Of a DNA stretch of 64,000 nt, positions 1 through 8,704 are shown one piece after another. The DNA is from Azotobacter salinestris (GTDB taxonomy: Bacteria; Pseudomonadota; Gammaproteobacteria; Pseudomonadales; Pseudomonadaceae), in the NCBI RefSeq assembly GCF_009363155.1, contig NZ_CP045302.1, forward strand, positions 4,789,194-4,853,193, given 5' to 3'. A program made the position numbers and the translations under genes. Below the pieces are notes generated by a model. It did no database searches. It was not told the origin of the DNA and worked only from the letters and a program-made list of their open reading frames with translations. Each line of letters begins with the position of its first letter. Position 1 is the stretch's first letter.

Positions 1-1376
1 CCATCTACAGCACCCTGTCCAAGAGCAAGGACGCATTCAAGCCGCTGGAAGGCAACAAGGTCCGCATGTACGTATGCGGCATGACCGTCTACGACTTCTG
101 CCACATCGGCCACGCGCGGGTGATGGTGGCGTTCGACGTGGTGAGCCGCTGGCTGCGCCATCGCGGCTATGAGCTGACCTATGTGCGCAACATCACCGAC
201 ATCGACGACAAGATCATCAAGCGCGCCAACGAGAATGGCGAGTCGTTCCAGGATCTGGTCGGGCGCATGATCGCCGCCATGCATGAGGACGAGGCGCGCC
301 TCAACGTGCTGCGTCCGGACATCGAGCCGCGTGCCACCGATCATATCGCCGGTATGCACGCGATGATCCAGACCCTGATCGCCAAGGGTTTTGCCTATGC
401 GCCAGGCAACGGCGACGTCTACTACCGGGTCGGCAGGTTCGAGGGCTACGGCAAGCTGTCGCGCCGCAAGATCGAAGATCTGAAGATCGGTGCGCGCATC
501 GAGGTGGGCGAAGCCAAGGAGGATCCGCTCGACTTCGTGCTATGGAAGGGCGCCAAGCTGGGCGAGCCGAGTTGGGAGTCGCCTTGGGGGCCCGGTCGTC
601 CGGGTTGGCACATCGAGTGCTCGGTGATGTCCACCTGCTGCCTGGGCGAAACCTTCGACATTCATGGCGGTGGTCCGGATCTGGTGTTCCCCCATCACGA
701 GAACGAGATCGCCCAGAGCGAGGCGGCCACCGGCAAGCTGTACGCCAACACCTGGATGCATGCCGGTGCGGTGCGTGTCGACGGTGAGAAGATGTCCAAA
801 TCGTTGGGCAACTTTTTCACCATCCGCGAAGTGTTGGAGAAGTACCACCCCGAGGTGGTTCGCTATCTGCTGGTGTCCAGCCACTACCGTAGCCCGATCA
901 ATTACTCCGAGGACAGCCTGCGCGAGGCCAAAGCCGCTCTGGGGCGCTTCTACAACGCCCTCAAAGGGTTGCCGGACGCGCAGCCTGCCGGCGGCGAGGA
1001 ATTCGTTGCACGCTTCGCGGCAGCCATGGATGACGACTTCAATACTCCGGAAGCCTGCGCCGTGCTGTTCGAGCTGGCCCGTGAGGTCAACCGCCTGCGC
1101 GAGTCGGATCTCGCCGCTGCCGCCGGCCTGGCCGCGCGCCTGCGCGAGCTGGCTGGACTGCTCGGCGTGCTGAGGTTCGAGCCGGAAGCTTTCCTGCAGG
1201 CCGGCGCCGAGGGCAGGGTGGATGCCGCCAAGGTGGAGGCATTGATCGCTGCTCGTCTTGCAGCGCGCGCCGAGAAGAACTGGGCCGAGTCCGATCGCAT
1301 CCGCGACCAGCTTGCTGCCATGGGCGTGGTGCTGGAGGATGGCAAGGGTGCTACCACCTGGCGCCTGGCCGAGTGA
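1..1376 (+). CDS. cysS: Cysteinyl-tRNA synthetase, 5' end outside the window
   Basis: Class I aminoacyl-tRNA synthetase charging tRNA-Cys with cysteine in the cytoplasm. The open frame already runs at base 3 (IYSTLSKSK), so only the first few codons are missing. The adenylate-binding HIGH motif ([10 protein letters not shown]) and the KMSKS loop ([11 protein letters not shown]) are both present. So are the zinc-site Cys/His/Glu residues around ECSVMS and FPHHENE. The C-terminal tRNA-binding domain is complete and the stop is TGA at 1374. It converges with folD and is separated from it by a hairpin terminator. Housekeeping codon use; nothing unusual seen. Confidence 0.97.
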   Translation, partial: IYSTLSKSKDAFKPLEGNKVRMYVCGMTVYDFCHIGHARVMVAFDVVSRWLRHRGYELTYVRNITDIDDKIIKRANENGESFQDLVGRMIAAMHEDEARLNVLRPDIEPRATDHIAGMHAMIQTLIAKGFAYAPGNGDVYYRVGRFEGYGKLSRRKIEDLKIGARIEVGEAKEDPLDFVLWKGAKLGEPSWESPWGPGRPGWHIECSVMSTCCLGETFDIHGGGPDLVFPHHENEIAQSEAATGKLYANTWMHAGAVRVDGEKMSKSLGNFFTIREVLEKYHPEVVRYLLVSSHYRSPINYSEDSLREAKAALGRFYNALKGLPDAQPAGGEEFVARFAAAMDDDFNTPEACAVLFELAREVNRLRESDLAAAAGLAARLRELAGLLGVLRFEPEAFLQAGAEGRVDAAKVEALIAARLAARAEKNWAESDRIRDQLAAMGVVLEDGKGATTWRLAE

Positions 1377-1428
1377 GAAGGTATTTCCGCTAAGGTGGGG
1401 CGTCTGGATGCGCCCTCGGGTGGAAATA

Positions 1429-1456
1429 TGGCACCCCAGGCCGGGGGTGCCATTTT
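1429..1456 (+). terminator. Rho-independent terminator after cysS
   Basis: A 9-bp GC-rich stem (TGGCACCCC with GGGGTGCCA) is followed by TTTT. It lies between the convergent genes cysS and folD. On the minus strand only a weak T-rich tail follows, so it probably serves mainly cysS. Confidence 0.75.
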
Positions 1457-1472
1457 CATGGAGAGCCTCTGG

Positions 1473-2327
1473 TTACCGGTGCAATTGCTCGGCTGCGTAC
1501 AGGGTGTTTTCCAGCAGGCAGGCGCGGGTCATCGGGCCGACGCCGCCTGGGACAGGGGTGATCCACCCTGCACGTGCGGCTGCGGTGGAAAACTCCACGT
1601 CGCCGACCAGTCTGCCGTCCTCAAGGCGGTTGATGCCGACATCTATGACAATTGCTCCAGGTTTGATCCACTCGCCTTTGACCAAGCCAGGCTTTCCGGC
1701 TGCAACCACCACCAGGTCGGAGCGACTAACGTGCTCGGCCAGATTACGGGTGAAGCGGTGGGTGACGGTCGCTGTGCAGCCAGCCAATAGCAATTCCAGT
1801 GCCATCGGGCGGCCAACGATATTGGAGGCGCCGACAACCGTAGCGTCCAGGCCGTACAGGTCTATGCCGGTACTCTGCAGGAGTGTCATGATGCCTTTGG
1901 GAGTGCAGGGGCGCAGCAACGGCATGCGTTGAGCGAGGCGGCCGATATTGTAGGGATGGAAGCCGTCCACGTCCTTGTCCGGGCGAATGCGCTCTAGTAG
2001 CAAGGATGCCTCAAGGTGCTGCGGCAGCGGCAACTGCACCAAGATGCCGTCGATCGCCGGATCTTCGTTCAGGCGGTCGATCAAGGACAGAAGCTCATCC
2101 TGACTGGTGCTGGCGGGGAGGTCGTAGGCTTGGGAGTGAAAGCCTACCTCTTCGCAGTCCTTGCGCTTGTGGGATACATAGACTTGGGAGGCTGGGTCAG
2201 TTCCCACCAGAATGACTGCCAGGCCGGGGGCGCGCAGGCTCTGCTGACGTCGCTCGGCGACACGTTGGGCGATCTGCTGACGAAGACTGGCGGCGATCGC
2301 TTTGCCGTCGATTAATTTTGCAGTCAT
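1473..2327 (-). CDS. folD: Bifunctional methylene-THF dehydrogenase/methenyl-THF cyclohydrolase
   Basis: FolD makes 10-formyl-THF from 5,10-methylene-THF in two NADP-dependent and hydrolytic steps of one-carbon metabolism. The 284-aa product has the family pattern: [14 protein letters not shown] with the catalytic Lys region, PLPQHL, the KDVDGFHP segment, and the Rossmann stretch [17 protein letters not shown]. It ends with [20 protein letters not shown] chose ATG 2327 ([12 protein letters not shown]) because it matches the family N-terminus; a longer in-frame extension to 2396 has no family counterpart. It is transcribed away from the tRNA cluster. Confidence 0.96.
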   Translation of the reverse strand: MTAKLIDGKAIAASLRQQIAQRVAERRQQSLRAPGLAVILVGTDPASQVYVSHKRKDCEEVGFHSQAYDLPASTSQDELLSLIDRLNEDPAIDGILVQLPLPQHLEASLLLERIRPDKDVDGFHPYNIGRLAQRMPLLRPCTPKGIMTLLQSTGIDLYGLDATVVGASNIVGRPMALELLLAGCTATVTHRFTRNLAEHVSRSDLVVVAAGKPGLVKGEWIKPGAIVIDVGINRLEDGRLVGDVEFSTAAARAGWITPVPGGVGPMTRACLLENTLYAAEQLHR

Positions 2328-2457
2328 GACGCTTGCTTGACCATAAGGTTGATAAGACGAAGCAAGCATTCTCTCATGGCAAGGCTGGCGGGCCAATGCA
2401 GATGACTGGCTACTGCTGTCGCTCCTTACATCTTGCTGATTTATTTAAAAAATATTG

Positions 2458-2486
2458 TTGACAGGAGTTTGTGTGCTCTATAAGAT
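2458..2486 (+). promoter_or_regulatory. Sigma70 promoter of the tRNA Arg-His-Leu cluster
   Basis: TTGACA (2458-2463), a 17-bp spacer and TAAGAT (2481-2486) are followed by a G+C-rich stretch. That discriminator is typical of stringently controlled stable-RNA promoters. The first tRNA begins about 110 bp downstream. Confidence 0.7.
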
Positions 2487-2602
2487 TTGCCCCGCTTGTC
2501 GAGCACAGCCTGTTGCTGGATGGGAAGGCAGGGTCGAGCTGCTAGGCGTTAGACTTTGCGAAAGGCTTCGAATTTGCGCTCTGCTCAGAATGCGGATGAA
2601 AA

Positions 2603-2679
2603 GCGCCCGTAGCTCAGCTGGATAGAGCATCCGCCTTCTAAGCGGATGGTCGCAGGTTCGAGTCCTGCCGGGCGCGCCA
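2603..2679 (+). tRNA. tRNA-Arg(UCU)
   Basis: A 77-nt cloverleaf with a GCGCCCG/CGGGCGC acceptor stem, D arm AGCTCAGC, anticodon loop CTTCTAA (anticodon TCT), T arm with GGTTCGAGTCC, discriminator G and an encoded CCA end. First gene of the cluster. Confidence 0.97.
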
Positions 2680-2714
2680 TGAGGTGGTTCGGCGGCAAGC
2701 AGCAGCAAGATATG

Positions 2715-2790
2715 GTGGGCGTAGCTCAGTTGGTAGAGCACAGGATTGTGGCTCCTGGTGTCGTGGGTTCGATTCCCATCGTCCACCCCA
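2715..2790 (+). tRNA. tRNA-His(GUG)
   Basis: Cloverleaf with anticodon GTG. The extra G at 2715 pairs opposite the discriminator C, the identity element of tRNA-His. The acceptor stem is GTGGGCG/CGTCCAC and CCA is encoded. Confidence 0.97.
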
Positions 2791-2798
2791 TATTCCAA

Positions 2799-2828
2799 AG
2801 CGCCAGGCGTCAGGCCTGGCGTTTTCGT
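2799..2828 (+). terminator. Hairpin with T-rich tail between tRNA-His and tRNA-Leu
   Basis: CGCCAGG (2801-2807) and CCTGGCG (2815-2821) form a 7-bp stem followed by TTTTCGTTT. It may be a partial terminator or a processing signal inside the tRNA transcript. Confidence 0.5.
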
Positions 2829-2849
2829 TTCTCAAGGGTTTCTGGCCAC

Positions 2850-2934
2850 GCGGATGTGGTGGAATTGGTAGACACACTGGATTTAGGTTCCAGCGCCGCA
2901 AGGCGTAAGAGTTCGAGTCTCTTCATCCGCACCA
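2850..2934 (+). tRNA. tRNA-Leu(UAG), prophage integration target
   Basis: An 85-nt class II tRNA with a long variable arm, anticodon TAG in loop TTTAGGT, T arm GAGTTCGAGTCTC and an encoded CCA. From position 2880 to the CCA the sequence is identical to a second copy near 51600. The functional gene here is therefore a host 5' part joined to a phage-supplied but identical 3' part. Confidence 0.97.
2880..2934 (+). repeat. attL core of the prophage (55 bp, tRNA-Leu 3' end)
   Basis: The 55 bases from the anticodon stem to CCA recur at the far end of the prophage, as 50455-50460 plus 51563-51611. The integrase stop codon lies 10 bp beyond this core, the usual arrangement for tRNA-integrating phages. 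The bases flanking the two copies differ, which sets the limits of the repeat. Confidence 0.92.
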
Positions 2935-2943
2935 CTTGATAAA

Positions 2944-4047
2944 TCAAGGACTTACGAGCTTTAAAGGCCTGCCTCCTTGATGCACTGGAACTTCAGCGTA
3001 GCGAGAACGTGACATGCCGTTCTCACGGTCCAGAACCGCTACCGCGTCCCGAACACGAGCCGGGGCGAGGTGGGCATACCGCTCCGTCATCGTCACCGTG
3101 CTGTGGCCTAGCAAATCCCGTACCTCCGAAAGCGGAACGCCTGCACTAATAAGGTGCGCTGCACAGGTGTGCCTCAGGTCGTGAATCACGAAGTCGGTGA
3201 TGCCGGCTTTTTGACACGCCTTCTCGAAACCGGCCCGCACGCTTACCGCTCGCTCTCCAGTCGGCCGGCAAAATACCCATGGGCTCGCCGGGCAGTGCTT
3301 TGCCCGGAATGCCATCCGTCCCTTGAGCGCCGATAGGGCGCCCTCGTTGATCGGTATCGATCGACGCTTGCCGGCCTTCGTGTGCTGCCCTTCCAGGTGG
3401 ATCAGCCGGTTGTGCAGATCCACACGCCGCCATTCGAGCCCGAGCATCTCTTCCTTCCGGCAGCCAGTGTTGACCGCCAGGCGTATGAAGTCCTCCAGGT
3501 TGTCGCCGTACTTCAGCATCCGTGCCTCCCTGCACAGCGCCTCTACCTCGGCCGGCGTGATCCAGCGCACTCGACCCTCTGGCTCCCTGGCCTTCCTTCC
3601 TTTCACCGGGTTCGGCAATCCCCACTCGTACTCCACGTTGCACCAGTTGATGGCTGCGGATAGCGCCGACAACTCACGATTGATGGTGGCTGCCGAGGCC
3701 CCGGCCTCCATGCGTTTGCTGGTATATTCGCGGATCTGCTGGCCGGCCAGATCGTTCATGATCTTTCCGGCAAAAGCCTCCCGCAGATGCTTTACCCGAT
3801 GAGTCGTCGTCTCGTAGCTGCGCTGATGCTGGCGAGCGTGCTGCAGGTACGGGATGATCACCTCCTCGAAGCTCCGGGGCGGATTCACGCCCCATTCCTT
3901 TTCCTTCCATGCGTCTGCTCGGGCCTGCTGCTCTAGCGCCTTTGCCGCCGCGTAGTCCTCTGTCCCAGAAGATCGTCTAACGTACTTTCCAGTTGGTAGC
4001 TTGTAGCTGACCCACCAGAAAGGTGAGTCGCCTCGTTTGTACGGCAT
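2944..4047 (-). CDS. int: Phage tyrosine-recombinase integrase
   Basis: A 367-aa site-specific recombinase that would integrate and excise the prophage at tRNA-Leu. The N-terminal part (about residues 1-65) looks like an arm-type DNA-binding domain (WWVSYKLPTGKYVRRSSGT). A core-binding SAM-like domain follows (about 65-160). The catalytic domain shows Arg in NTGCRKEEMLGLEW, HDLRHT, LGHS and the nucleophile Tyr in MTERYAHL. The gene abuts attL and points at the att core. Its 5' end is overlapped by the upstream excisionase-like gene, so the two are probably translated from one leftward early message. It appears intact. Confidence 0.95.
   Translation of the reverse strand: MPYKRGDSPFWWVSYKLPTGKYVRRSSGTEDYAAAKALEQQARADAWKEKEWGVNPPRSFEEVIIPYLQHARQHQRSYETTTHRVKHLREAFAGKIMNDLAGQQIREYTSKRMEAGASAATINRELSALSAAINWCNVEYEWGLPNPVKGRKAREPEGRVRWITPAEVEALCREARMLKYGDNLEDFIRLAVNTGCRKEEMLGLEWRRVDLHNRLIHLEGQHTKAGKRRSIPINEGALSALKGRMAFRAKHCPASPWVFCRPTGERAVSVRAGFEKACQKAGITDFVIHDLRHTCAAHLISAGVPLSEVRDLLGHSTVTMTERYAHLAPARVRDAVAVLDRENGMSRSRYAEVPVHQGGRPLKLVSP
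2996..3012 (+). repeat. Possible arm-type integrase site, left copy
   Basis: GCGTAGCGAGAACGTGA inside the 3' end of int. It differs by one base from GCGTAGCGAAAACGTGA at 50333-50349 near attR, in the same orientation. Short repeats flanking both att cores are what arm-type sites look like, but two copies are thin evidence. Confidence 0.3.
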
Positions 4048-4253
4048 GTGGTGTTCTCCTTCACGCCGCCCGCGGCGCGAATACTAGCAGCGGCTTCATC
4101 TTCGAGCATTGCCTCCAGCTTCTCGCGATGGACGCGCAGGCTCCGGCCGCGCATCCTGACTACCGGTATGCGGCCGTCGGCGGCCATGTTGTAGACGGTG
4201 CGGCTGCAGACGCTCAGAAGCTCTGCCGCCTGGTCGACAGTGATCAAACTCAT
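3933..4253 (-). CDS. xis: Helix-turn-helix excisionase-like protein
   Basis: A 106-aa protein whose first about 50 residues (LITVDQAAELLSVCSRTVYN) form a MerR/excisionase-type winged helix. The rest is Ala/Arg-rich and probably unstructured. ATG 4253 is chosen because an AGGAGA lies 9 bases upstream; a TTG two codons earlier is less likely. Its last 115 bases overlap the start of int in another frame, an intimate xis-int arrangement. The likely role is directing excision, and it may also regulate the leftward promoter. Confidence 0.8.
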   Translation of the reverse strand: MSLITVDQAAELLSVCSRTVYNMAADGRIPVVRMRGRSLRVHREKLEAMLEDEAAASIRAAGGVKENTTCRTNEATHLSGGSATSYQLESTLDDLLGQRTTRRQRR

Positions 4254-4310
4254 GGGCAAAAGTCTCCTGCCCCAGGCGCGGCTTGGCCGGGGAGTGTGGG
4301 TGGAGTGGGA

Positions 4311-4547
4311 TTACTTGCTGCACTGGAACTGCGTGCAGCGGACGATGACTGTCTGGCCGGCTCGCTTGAGTTCCGGCATCGATGCGAAGGGCAGGGCGCT
4401 GCAGTTGCTCAGGGCGTGGCGGCAGGCTGCGCACATGCTGCCTTTGGGCTGGTGGGTCACCGGCCGGCAGCGGATGCAGTCCTTCGAGCCGAAGCGGTGC
4501 AGGCGTCCGTCGCTTCGGCTGCGGCAGTAGATGGGGGATAGAGGCAT
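4311..4547 (-). CDS. Small Cys-rich phage protein
   Basis: A 78-aa protein of unknown function with about seven cysteines, including CIRC and CAAC pairs. This suggests a small zinc-binding fold. A good ribosome site (AAGGAG) precedes ATG 4547. It lies between the methyltransferase and the excisionase in the leftward early operon, where phages often keep small DNA- or RNA-binding accessory proteins. I cannot name a family. Confidence 0.6.
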   Translation of the reverse strand: MPLSPIYCRSRSDGRLHRFGSKDCIRCRPVTHQPKGSMCAACRHALSNCSALPFASMPELKRAGQTVIVRCTQFQCSK

Positions 4548-4599
4548 AGGAACTCCTTGCCCGCCCGGGCCCCGGGCGGTCTGTTGATGGTGAGATGGG

Positions 4600-6351
4600 T
4601 CAGGCCAGCAGACGCTGCTGAACCTGCAGCTCCTCGGCGAAGAGTGCGGAGATCAGGGCACGCATCGGCGGCGGGCTGACGCTGTTGCCGACGAAGCGCA
4701 CCTGCACCTTCTTCGAGAAGATTCGCCCGTCGTGCCCGCGGTCGAAGACGTAACCCTTCGGGAAGCCTTGGGCGGCGTAGAGCTCGGCCGGGGTGAGCAT
4801 CCGCATGCCGATGTCGACGATGACGTAGGGTGTGCCGCGCACTGCGACGGTGACCAGGGCCAGCCGGTCCTTGGTCGTGATGGTGTGCAGCGGGTCGCGC
4901 AGGTCTTGCCCGTCGCCCTGGCCGTAGTACTTGGTCAGAAAGGCCGCGACCCGCAGCGCGCCGGCCTTGACATCGGGCGATAGGGTGCAGGCCACCAGGG
5001 CGTGGTGCTCCGCCCCGGCAGTGATCACCGGTACCGGATCCGTCAGCTCGCGGCCCACGCAGTTCTTGCGCAGGGTCATCAGGCTGGCGGTCACCAGCTG
5101 CTGCTGGCTGCCGGTGTTGGTGATGGTGGTCATGGGCTTGGTCAGCGGGTGGCCGGGCGTTTCGTTGAAGCCGCCGTTCTGCTGGGCCAAGTAGGCGACC
5201 GCCAGGGCGAAGTGCCCGCCTTTCACCTCGCTGCAGATGGTGCGCAGCGGCTCGCTGGCCGGCATGTTGCGCTGGCTGCTGCCGTTGGCGTGCTCGGTGA
5301 TCAGCGGCGCGACCTCGCACCTCACCGCGGCGAAGCGGGCGGCGCCGGCCAGGACGGTCGGAAGCGGCTTGCGCGGGGCGATGCCGGTCACGTTCTGCGC
5401 CATCGCCGCCAGGCTGCCGACGGCGCCGTCCGGGGCGATGAATGGGTCGGGGTTGTCGATGACGAATGTCTGGATGCCCTTGGCCAGGCGCACCAGGGTC
5501 TTCTCGGCCAGCGGCCGGCGAACCCCGAGAGCCTTGCCTTCCTCGGCATCGAGAAAGATCGACGGGCACGGGATCGACCAGTCGATGTGCTCGGCAGCGG
5601 TGCTCAGCTTGCGCTGGCCGCGCTTCGGCTTGGCGGCATGGCTGGGTTCGGGCCAGCGGATCGGCATGTCGTCGCGGCGCGCCGCCAGGTAGAGCCGCTT
5701 GCGCAGGGTGGCAGCGCCATGCAGGCAGGCTGCGTAGGCGCGCCACTGCACTGCGTAGCCCAGGCTGCGCAGCGCGCCGACGAAGTGCTGCCAGTTGCGG
5801 CCGCGGCGCTTGCTGCAGGGGACCAGGTACTGCTCGGCAACCGGCACGCGTTCGCCCGGGGCGGCCACGCTGCCGTCAACCTTCACGACGCGACCGGTGC
5901 TGGCGCAGCGCTTGGCCACCAGCGGGCCCCACTGCAGCATCTGCTCGACGTTCTCCAGGGTGATCACCCGTGGCGCTCGGCCGTGCCGGGCCAGCGTGCC
6001 GGCCCACTTGATGACTACCCACGCCAGCGCGCGGATCTTGCGGCTACGCGGCTGGCCGGCGCGGGCCTGGCTGTGATGCGTGCAGTCCGGCGAGGCGTGC
6101 AGCAGGCCGACGGGGCGGTCGGCAGTGGCCTCCAGCGGGCATACCTCGTAGACGTCGCTGAGGTAGTGCTTGGCATGCGGGTGGTTCAGGGTGTGCATGC
6201 TCACGGCATCGGGATCGTGGTTGATGGCCACATCCACCGGGCGGCCGAGAGCCTGCTCGATGCCGGTGCTCGCACCTCCGCCGCCGGCGAACAGGTCGAC
6301 GACGATCTCGCCGGTGAAGTTGAGGCCGAACTGGGTATGGAAGGCCGTCAT
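4600..6351 (-). CDS. C5-cytosine DNA methyltransferase (orphan)
   Basis: A 583-aa protein that would transfer a methyl group from SAM to C5 of cytosine in phage and host DNA. Motif I is DLFAGGGGAST (residues 19-29). The catalytic cysteine lies in SPDC (87-90), in place of the common PCQ. The ENV motif is at about 133-135 and the QRR-like motif is RKRLYLAAR. Motifs IX-X are ELYAAQGFPKGY and QVRFVGNSVSPP. A variable region of more than 250 residues separates motifs VIII and IX and would hold target recognition. ATG 6351 overlaps the upstream stop (ATGA) and follows AAGGA. No restriction endonuclease is seen nearby, so it is probably protective or regulatory. Confidence 0.9.
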   Translation of the reverse strand: MTAFHTQFGLNFTGEIVVDLFAGGGGASTGIEQALGRPVDVAINHDPDAVSMHTLNHPHAKHYLSDVYEVCPLEATADRPVGLLHASPDCTHHSQARAGQPRSRKIRALAWVVIKWAGTLARHGRAPRVITLENVEQMLQWGPLVAKRCASTGRVVKVDGSVAAPGERVPVAEQYLVPCSKRRGRNWQHFVGALRSLGYAVQWRAYAACLHGAATLRKRLYLAARRDDMPIRWPEPSHAAKPKRGQRKLSTAAEHIDWSIPCPSIFLDAEEGKALGVRRPLAEKTLVRLAKGIQTFVIDNPDPFIAPDGAVGSLAAMAQNVTGIAPRKPLPTVLAGAARFAAVRCEVAPLITEHANGSSQRNMPASEPLRTICSEVKGGHFALAVAYLAQQNGGFNETPGHPLTKPMTTITNTGSQQQLVTASLMTLRKNCVGRELTDPVPVITAGAEHHALVACTLSPDVKAGALRVAAFLTKYYGQGDGQDLRDPLHTITTKDRLALVTVAVRGTPYVIVDIGMRMLTPAELYAAQGFPKGYVFDRGHDGRIFSKKVQVRFVGNSVSPPPMRALISALFAEELQVQQRLLA

Positions 6352-6683
6352 GCAACGTCCTTCCATATGGTGGCCGGCGCCTTCTTCTTCGTGCGGCCTG
6401 CTGCCGGCGCGTCAGCCTTCACCTTTGCTCGAATCTTGAGATCACGGCAGCGACCGGCTTTGCGCAGCAGTTCGATGTACTGCTGAGCGAATTGTGGGGC
6501 GTCGAACAGGGGGCTCAGTTGGACGACACGAGCGCCGCCCATGGTCTTCTCGGCTCGTCGCTCGACGGCTTCGAGCCATTGCGACTCGGTCAGCTGAACC
6601 TTCAAGACGACAGTCGGCGTATTCTTTCGGGCTTCCTCGCGAGCGTAATGCGCGGTCATGCCGAAGACGGCAAAGGTGCTCAT
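6348..6683 (-). CDS. Conserved phage hypothetical protein upstream of the methyltransferase
   Basis: A 111-aa protein with a basic, Ala/Lys-rich C-terminus and no family I recognise. ATG 6683 (MSTFAVFGMTAHYA) follows GGAGAAAG; a start six codons upstream lacks a site. Its stop overlaps the methyltransferase start by ATGA, so the two are translationally coupled. It may support that enzyme or simply share its message. Confidence 0.65.
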   Translation of the reverse strand: MSTFAVFGMTAHYAREEARKNTPTVVLKVQLTESQWLEAVERRAEKTMGGARVVQLSPLFDAPQFAQQYIELLRKAGRCRDLKIRAKVKADAPAAGRTKKKAPATIWKDVA

Positions 6684-6789
6684 GGTTCTTTCTCCAGACA
6701 AACGGTGCCGCCCGAACTCAAACGGCTGAAATCAAAAGGAAATCCTGTGGTCTAACAAACCCGGCCCAAATTTTCAGGGGGAGAATCTT

Positions 6790-7005
6790 GTGAGCCGAGT
6801 GGTGAGAAACATCCGCAAAACTTTGGATTCAGTAGCCGCCAACAATGAGGCGGCTGCGATTGAGGTCATGCGAGCGATTGAACAGCTCGATAACGGATTA
6901 CTTCGCCAGCGGCTGCTGAGGGTGGTTCATGATCTGAACCAGGATGCCGACGAGCTGCATGCTCTCCGGCATGCAGTGCCGGATCAGAAAATACGGCGAG
7001 CGTAG
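6790..7005 (+). CDS. Small helical hypothetical protein, opposite strand to its neighbours
   Basis: A 71-aa protein predicted to be mostly helical, with heptad-like spacing (IRKTLDSVAANNEAAAIEVMRAIEQLDNGL). GTG 6790 is preceded by GGGGGAG at proper distance. It is the only rightward gene inside the leftward early arm, divergent from the gene ending at 6348. It could be a small regulator, but there is no motif to prove it. Confidence 0.5.
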   Translation: MSRVVRNIRKTLDSVAANNEAAAIEVMRAIEQLDNGLLRQRLLRVVHDLNQDADELHALRHAVPDQKIRRA

Positions 7006-7046
7006 CGGTGTACTCGCCATATCATCGTGACAGGTAGGCGTGACAG

Positions 7047-7298
7047 CTACGGCAGGCGGATCAGCTCGGCCAGGGCCTCGTCGCTGAGGCGGTCGGCGCC
7101 ATGGATGAGCCGGGTGATCAGATCCTGCGGTTCCTCGATGTCGGTGCGCTCCATCGAGCGGATCAGCTTGGCGTCGGTAGCCTTGAACAGGTCGAGCTTG
7201 ATGCGGCGGGAGAGGAGGCGGGCGAGGCGTTCTTCCTCCTTGAGCTTCTTGCGCTCGCGCTCTTCGCGCTTGCGTTCGGCGGCGTTCTTGGCAGTCAT
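7047..7298 (-). CDS. Charged coiled-coil hypothetical protein
   Basis: An 83-aa protein starting MTAKNAAERKREERERKKL. The N-terminal 40 residues are strongly charged coiled coil; the C-terminal half (LITRLIHGADRLSDEALAEL) is helical. GGAGAGG lies upstream of ATG 7298, and that start overlaps the stop of the preceding gene (ATGA). Similar small charged proteins are common in Pseudomonas phage early operons; function unknown. Confidence 0.65.
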   Translation of the reverse strand: MTAKNAAERKREERERKKLKEEERLARLLSRRIKLDLFKATDAKLIRSMERTDIEEPQDLITRLIHGADRLSDEALAELIRLP

Positions 7299-7450
7299 GG
7301 AAAGCACCTCTCCAGCAATATCGCCCCACGCAGCTTGCCGTCCCGCGTGACGACGATCTGGCCGCTGGCTACCTGAACTACGATGTGGGGCTCTCCGCGG
7401 GATGTGGCGAGCTGCTGGGCGTGTTTGATGAGCTGGATGGCGTTGTTCAT
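7295..7450 (-). CDS. Very small hypothetical protein (51 aa)
   Basis: Starts MNNAIQLIKHAQQLATSRG and has a beta-rich middle (HIVVQVASGQIVVTRDG). It sits between two ATGA overlaps, which is the best evidence that it is translated. No family recognised. Confidence 0.5.
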   Translation of the reverse strand: MNNAIQLIKHAQQLATSRGEPHIVVQVASGQIVVTRDGKLRGAILLERCFP

Positions 7451-7629
7451 GCCGCATGCCTTGCTTCCAGGCTTGCAATTGCTTTGATGTGCCGCCAGTA
7501 ATCGGCGCGGCACATGGCTGTGGTTGCCCCAGTTGTGACGATGCGGATGGAGCCGCCTGCTTTGCACCAGGCCAGCGCTGTGCGCGGGCAGCGGGTGGTC
7601 ATGCCGCGGTGCTCAGTCGCGATTTCCAT
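7447..7629 (-). CDS. Small Cys-containing hypothetical protein (60 aa)
   Basis: Starts MEIATEHRG after a strong AGGAGAG site and overlaps the next gene by ATGA. Three cysteines (RCPRTALAWCKAGG and MCRADYW) could bind zinc. Part of the tightly coupled run 7975-7047; function unknown. Confidence 0.55.
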   Translation of the reverse strand: MEIATEHRGMTTRCPRTALAWCKAGGSIRIVTTGATTAMCRADYWRHIKAIASLEARHAA

Positions 7630-7975
7630 GCTGCTCTCCTGCCTGCATTTGCTCTGTGCCAGGTATGCGCTCGAAGATCCTCCAGGCTTCGCCTGGATCG
7701 ACGCGGGAGGGGCCGACGTGGCGCAGTTTGGTGCCGTCGGGCAGTTCCAAGACGATGATGGGCTCTACCAGCGCCTGGTCGCTGGTGTTGACGGCGGTCG
7801 CCACCGCCCAAGAGTCGTGGGCGGTGTCCATGATCTGCACGTTCCGCAGGGTTACGTTCGGTGCCGGCAGCTCGGCGCCCTGGGCCTCGTGGGTGGCCAG
7901 GGCTCCGGCGGCCAGGACAAGCAGAGTCGCGGTCGCGGCGACGCCTGCCGATTGCACTATGTCGATCAGCTTCAT
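7613..7975 (-). CDS. Small exported hypothetical protein
   Basis: A 120-aa protein starting MKLIDIVQSAGVAATATLLV. It has a hydrophobic segment of about 20 residues ending near THEAQGAELPAP, which looks like a signal peptide or N-terminal anchor. The mature part is beta-rich (NVTLRNVQIMDT, IIVLELPDGTKL) and may be periplasmic. It overlaps the next gene by 17 bases. An early-operon envelope protein in a lysogen could act on superinfection or surface properties; this is speculation. Confidence 0.6.
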   Translation of the reverse strand: MKLIDIVQSAGVAATATLLVLAAGALATHEAQGAELPAPNVTLRNVQIMDTAHDSWAVATAVNTSDQALVEPIIVLELPDGTKLRHVGPSRVDPGEAWRIFERIPGTEQMQAGEQHGNRD

Positions 7976-8075
7976 GTGAGGGTTCTCGTGGTTGCTGGGG
8001 TGGGTCGCGCGCGCATGAGGAAGCCGCCTCGGGCGAGATGGCTTTCTGATGAGCACGGGGATTGGGGGAGGGGCG

Positions 8076-8266
8076 GCCGGTTACGCCGGCCAGGCGGTCA
8101 CTCTGTTGACGCCTGCGTGACTACAGACGGGGACGGTGTCACGAACTTCCGTGTCTTGCAGATTACTCAAACCGGCTACGCGCTTTGCAGGAGGACGAGG
8201 TACCCTGGCGTGGCCATTAGGAATGGCCAGCTGACGCTACCAGCATGCCGATCTGCCGGCGGCTCC
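8076..8266 (+). ncRNA. Tandem structured element, copy 1
   Basis: First of five related elements. Landmarks are hairpin GCCGG-TTACG-CCGGC, a long-loop stem GTCAC/GTGAC, the stretch CTTGCAGATTACTC, then hairpin TGGCCATT/AATGGCCA enclosed by GCGT/ACGC, and a terminal CCGATCTGCCG. Open frames over it are not conserved between copies. The strand is assigned from G-U pairs and is tentative. Confidence 0.5.
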
Positions 8267-8438
8267 TTGCAAATGCCTACTGTGCAAGTGCTCCCCTAAG
8301 CTGACAGGGAGTAATAAGTAAGGTAGCTATCGGGTAGCTCTTTACAAACCCAGCGGTGGGAAGGTCCTTCCCTGCGCAAGCTCCCAAGACACATGCAGTA
8401 CATCTGCTATCAAACCAGCTTGAGAGGTTGGAGGTGTG

Positions 8439-8625
8439 GCCGGTTACGCCGGCCAGGCGGGCACTCTGTCGCCGCTGGCGTGCCTGCCAACTGGGTGAGG
8501 GCGTGGAGCCCCCGGCTTGCAGATTACTTGAACCGACTGCGCGCCTTGCGGAGCCCTGTAGTCCGGCGTGGCCACCATTGAGCAATGGCCGGCTAACGCT
8601 GACGGCATACCGATCTGCCGACGGT
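8439..8625 (+). ncRNA. Tandem structured element, copy 2
   Basis: Same layout as copy 1. The second stem is 9 bp (GGCGGGCAC with GTGCCTGCC, one G-U). Relative to copy 1 a U-A pair has become G-C. IS66 inserted about 60 bp downstream. Confidence 0.5.
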
Positions 8626-8704
8626 TTTCCTAGCGTAGACCGAGGATGTAGCGCACAGCCAAACGAGTCAGCTGAATGAATAGTCCTTGGTAAGCGGCTG
8701 GGGA

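Noticed and set aside
2478..2901. Open frames across the tRNA cluster
   Set aside because: They are translations of tRNA genes, not proteins.
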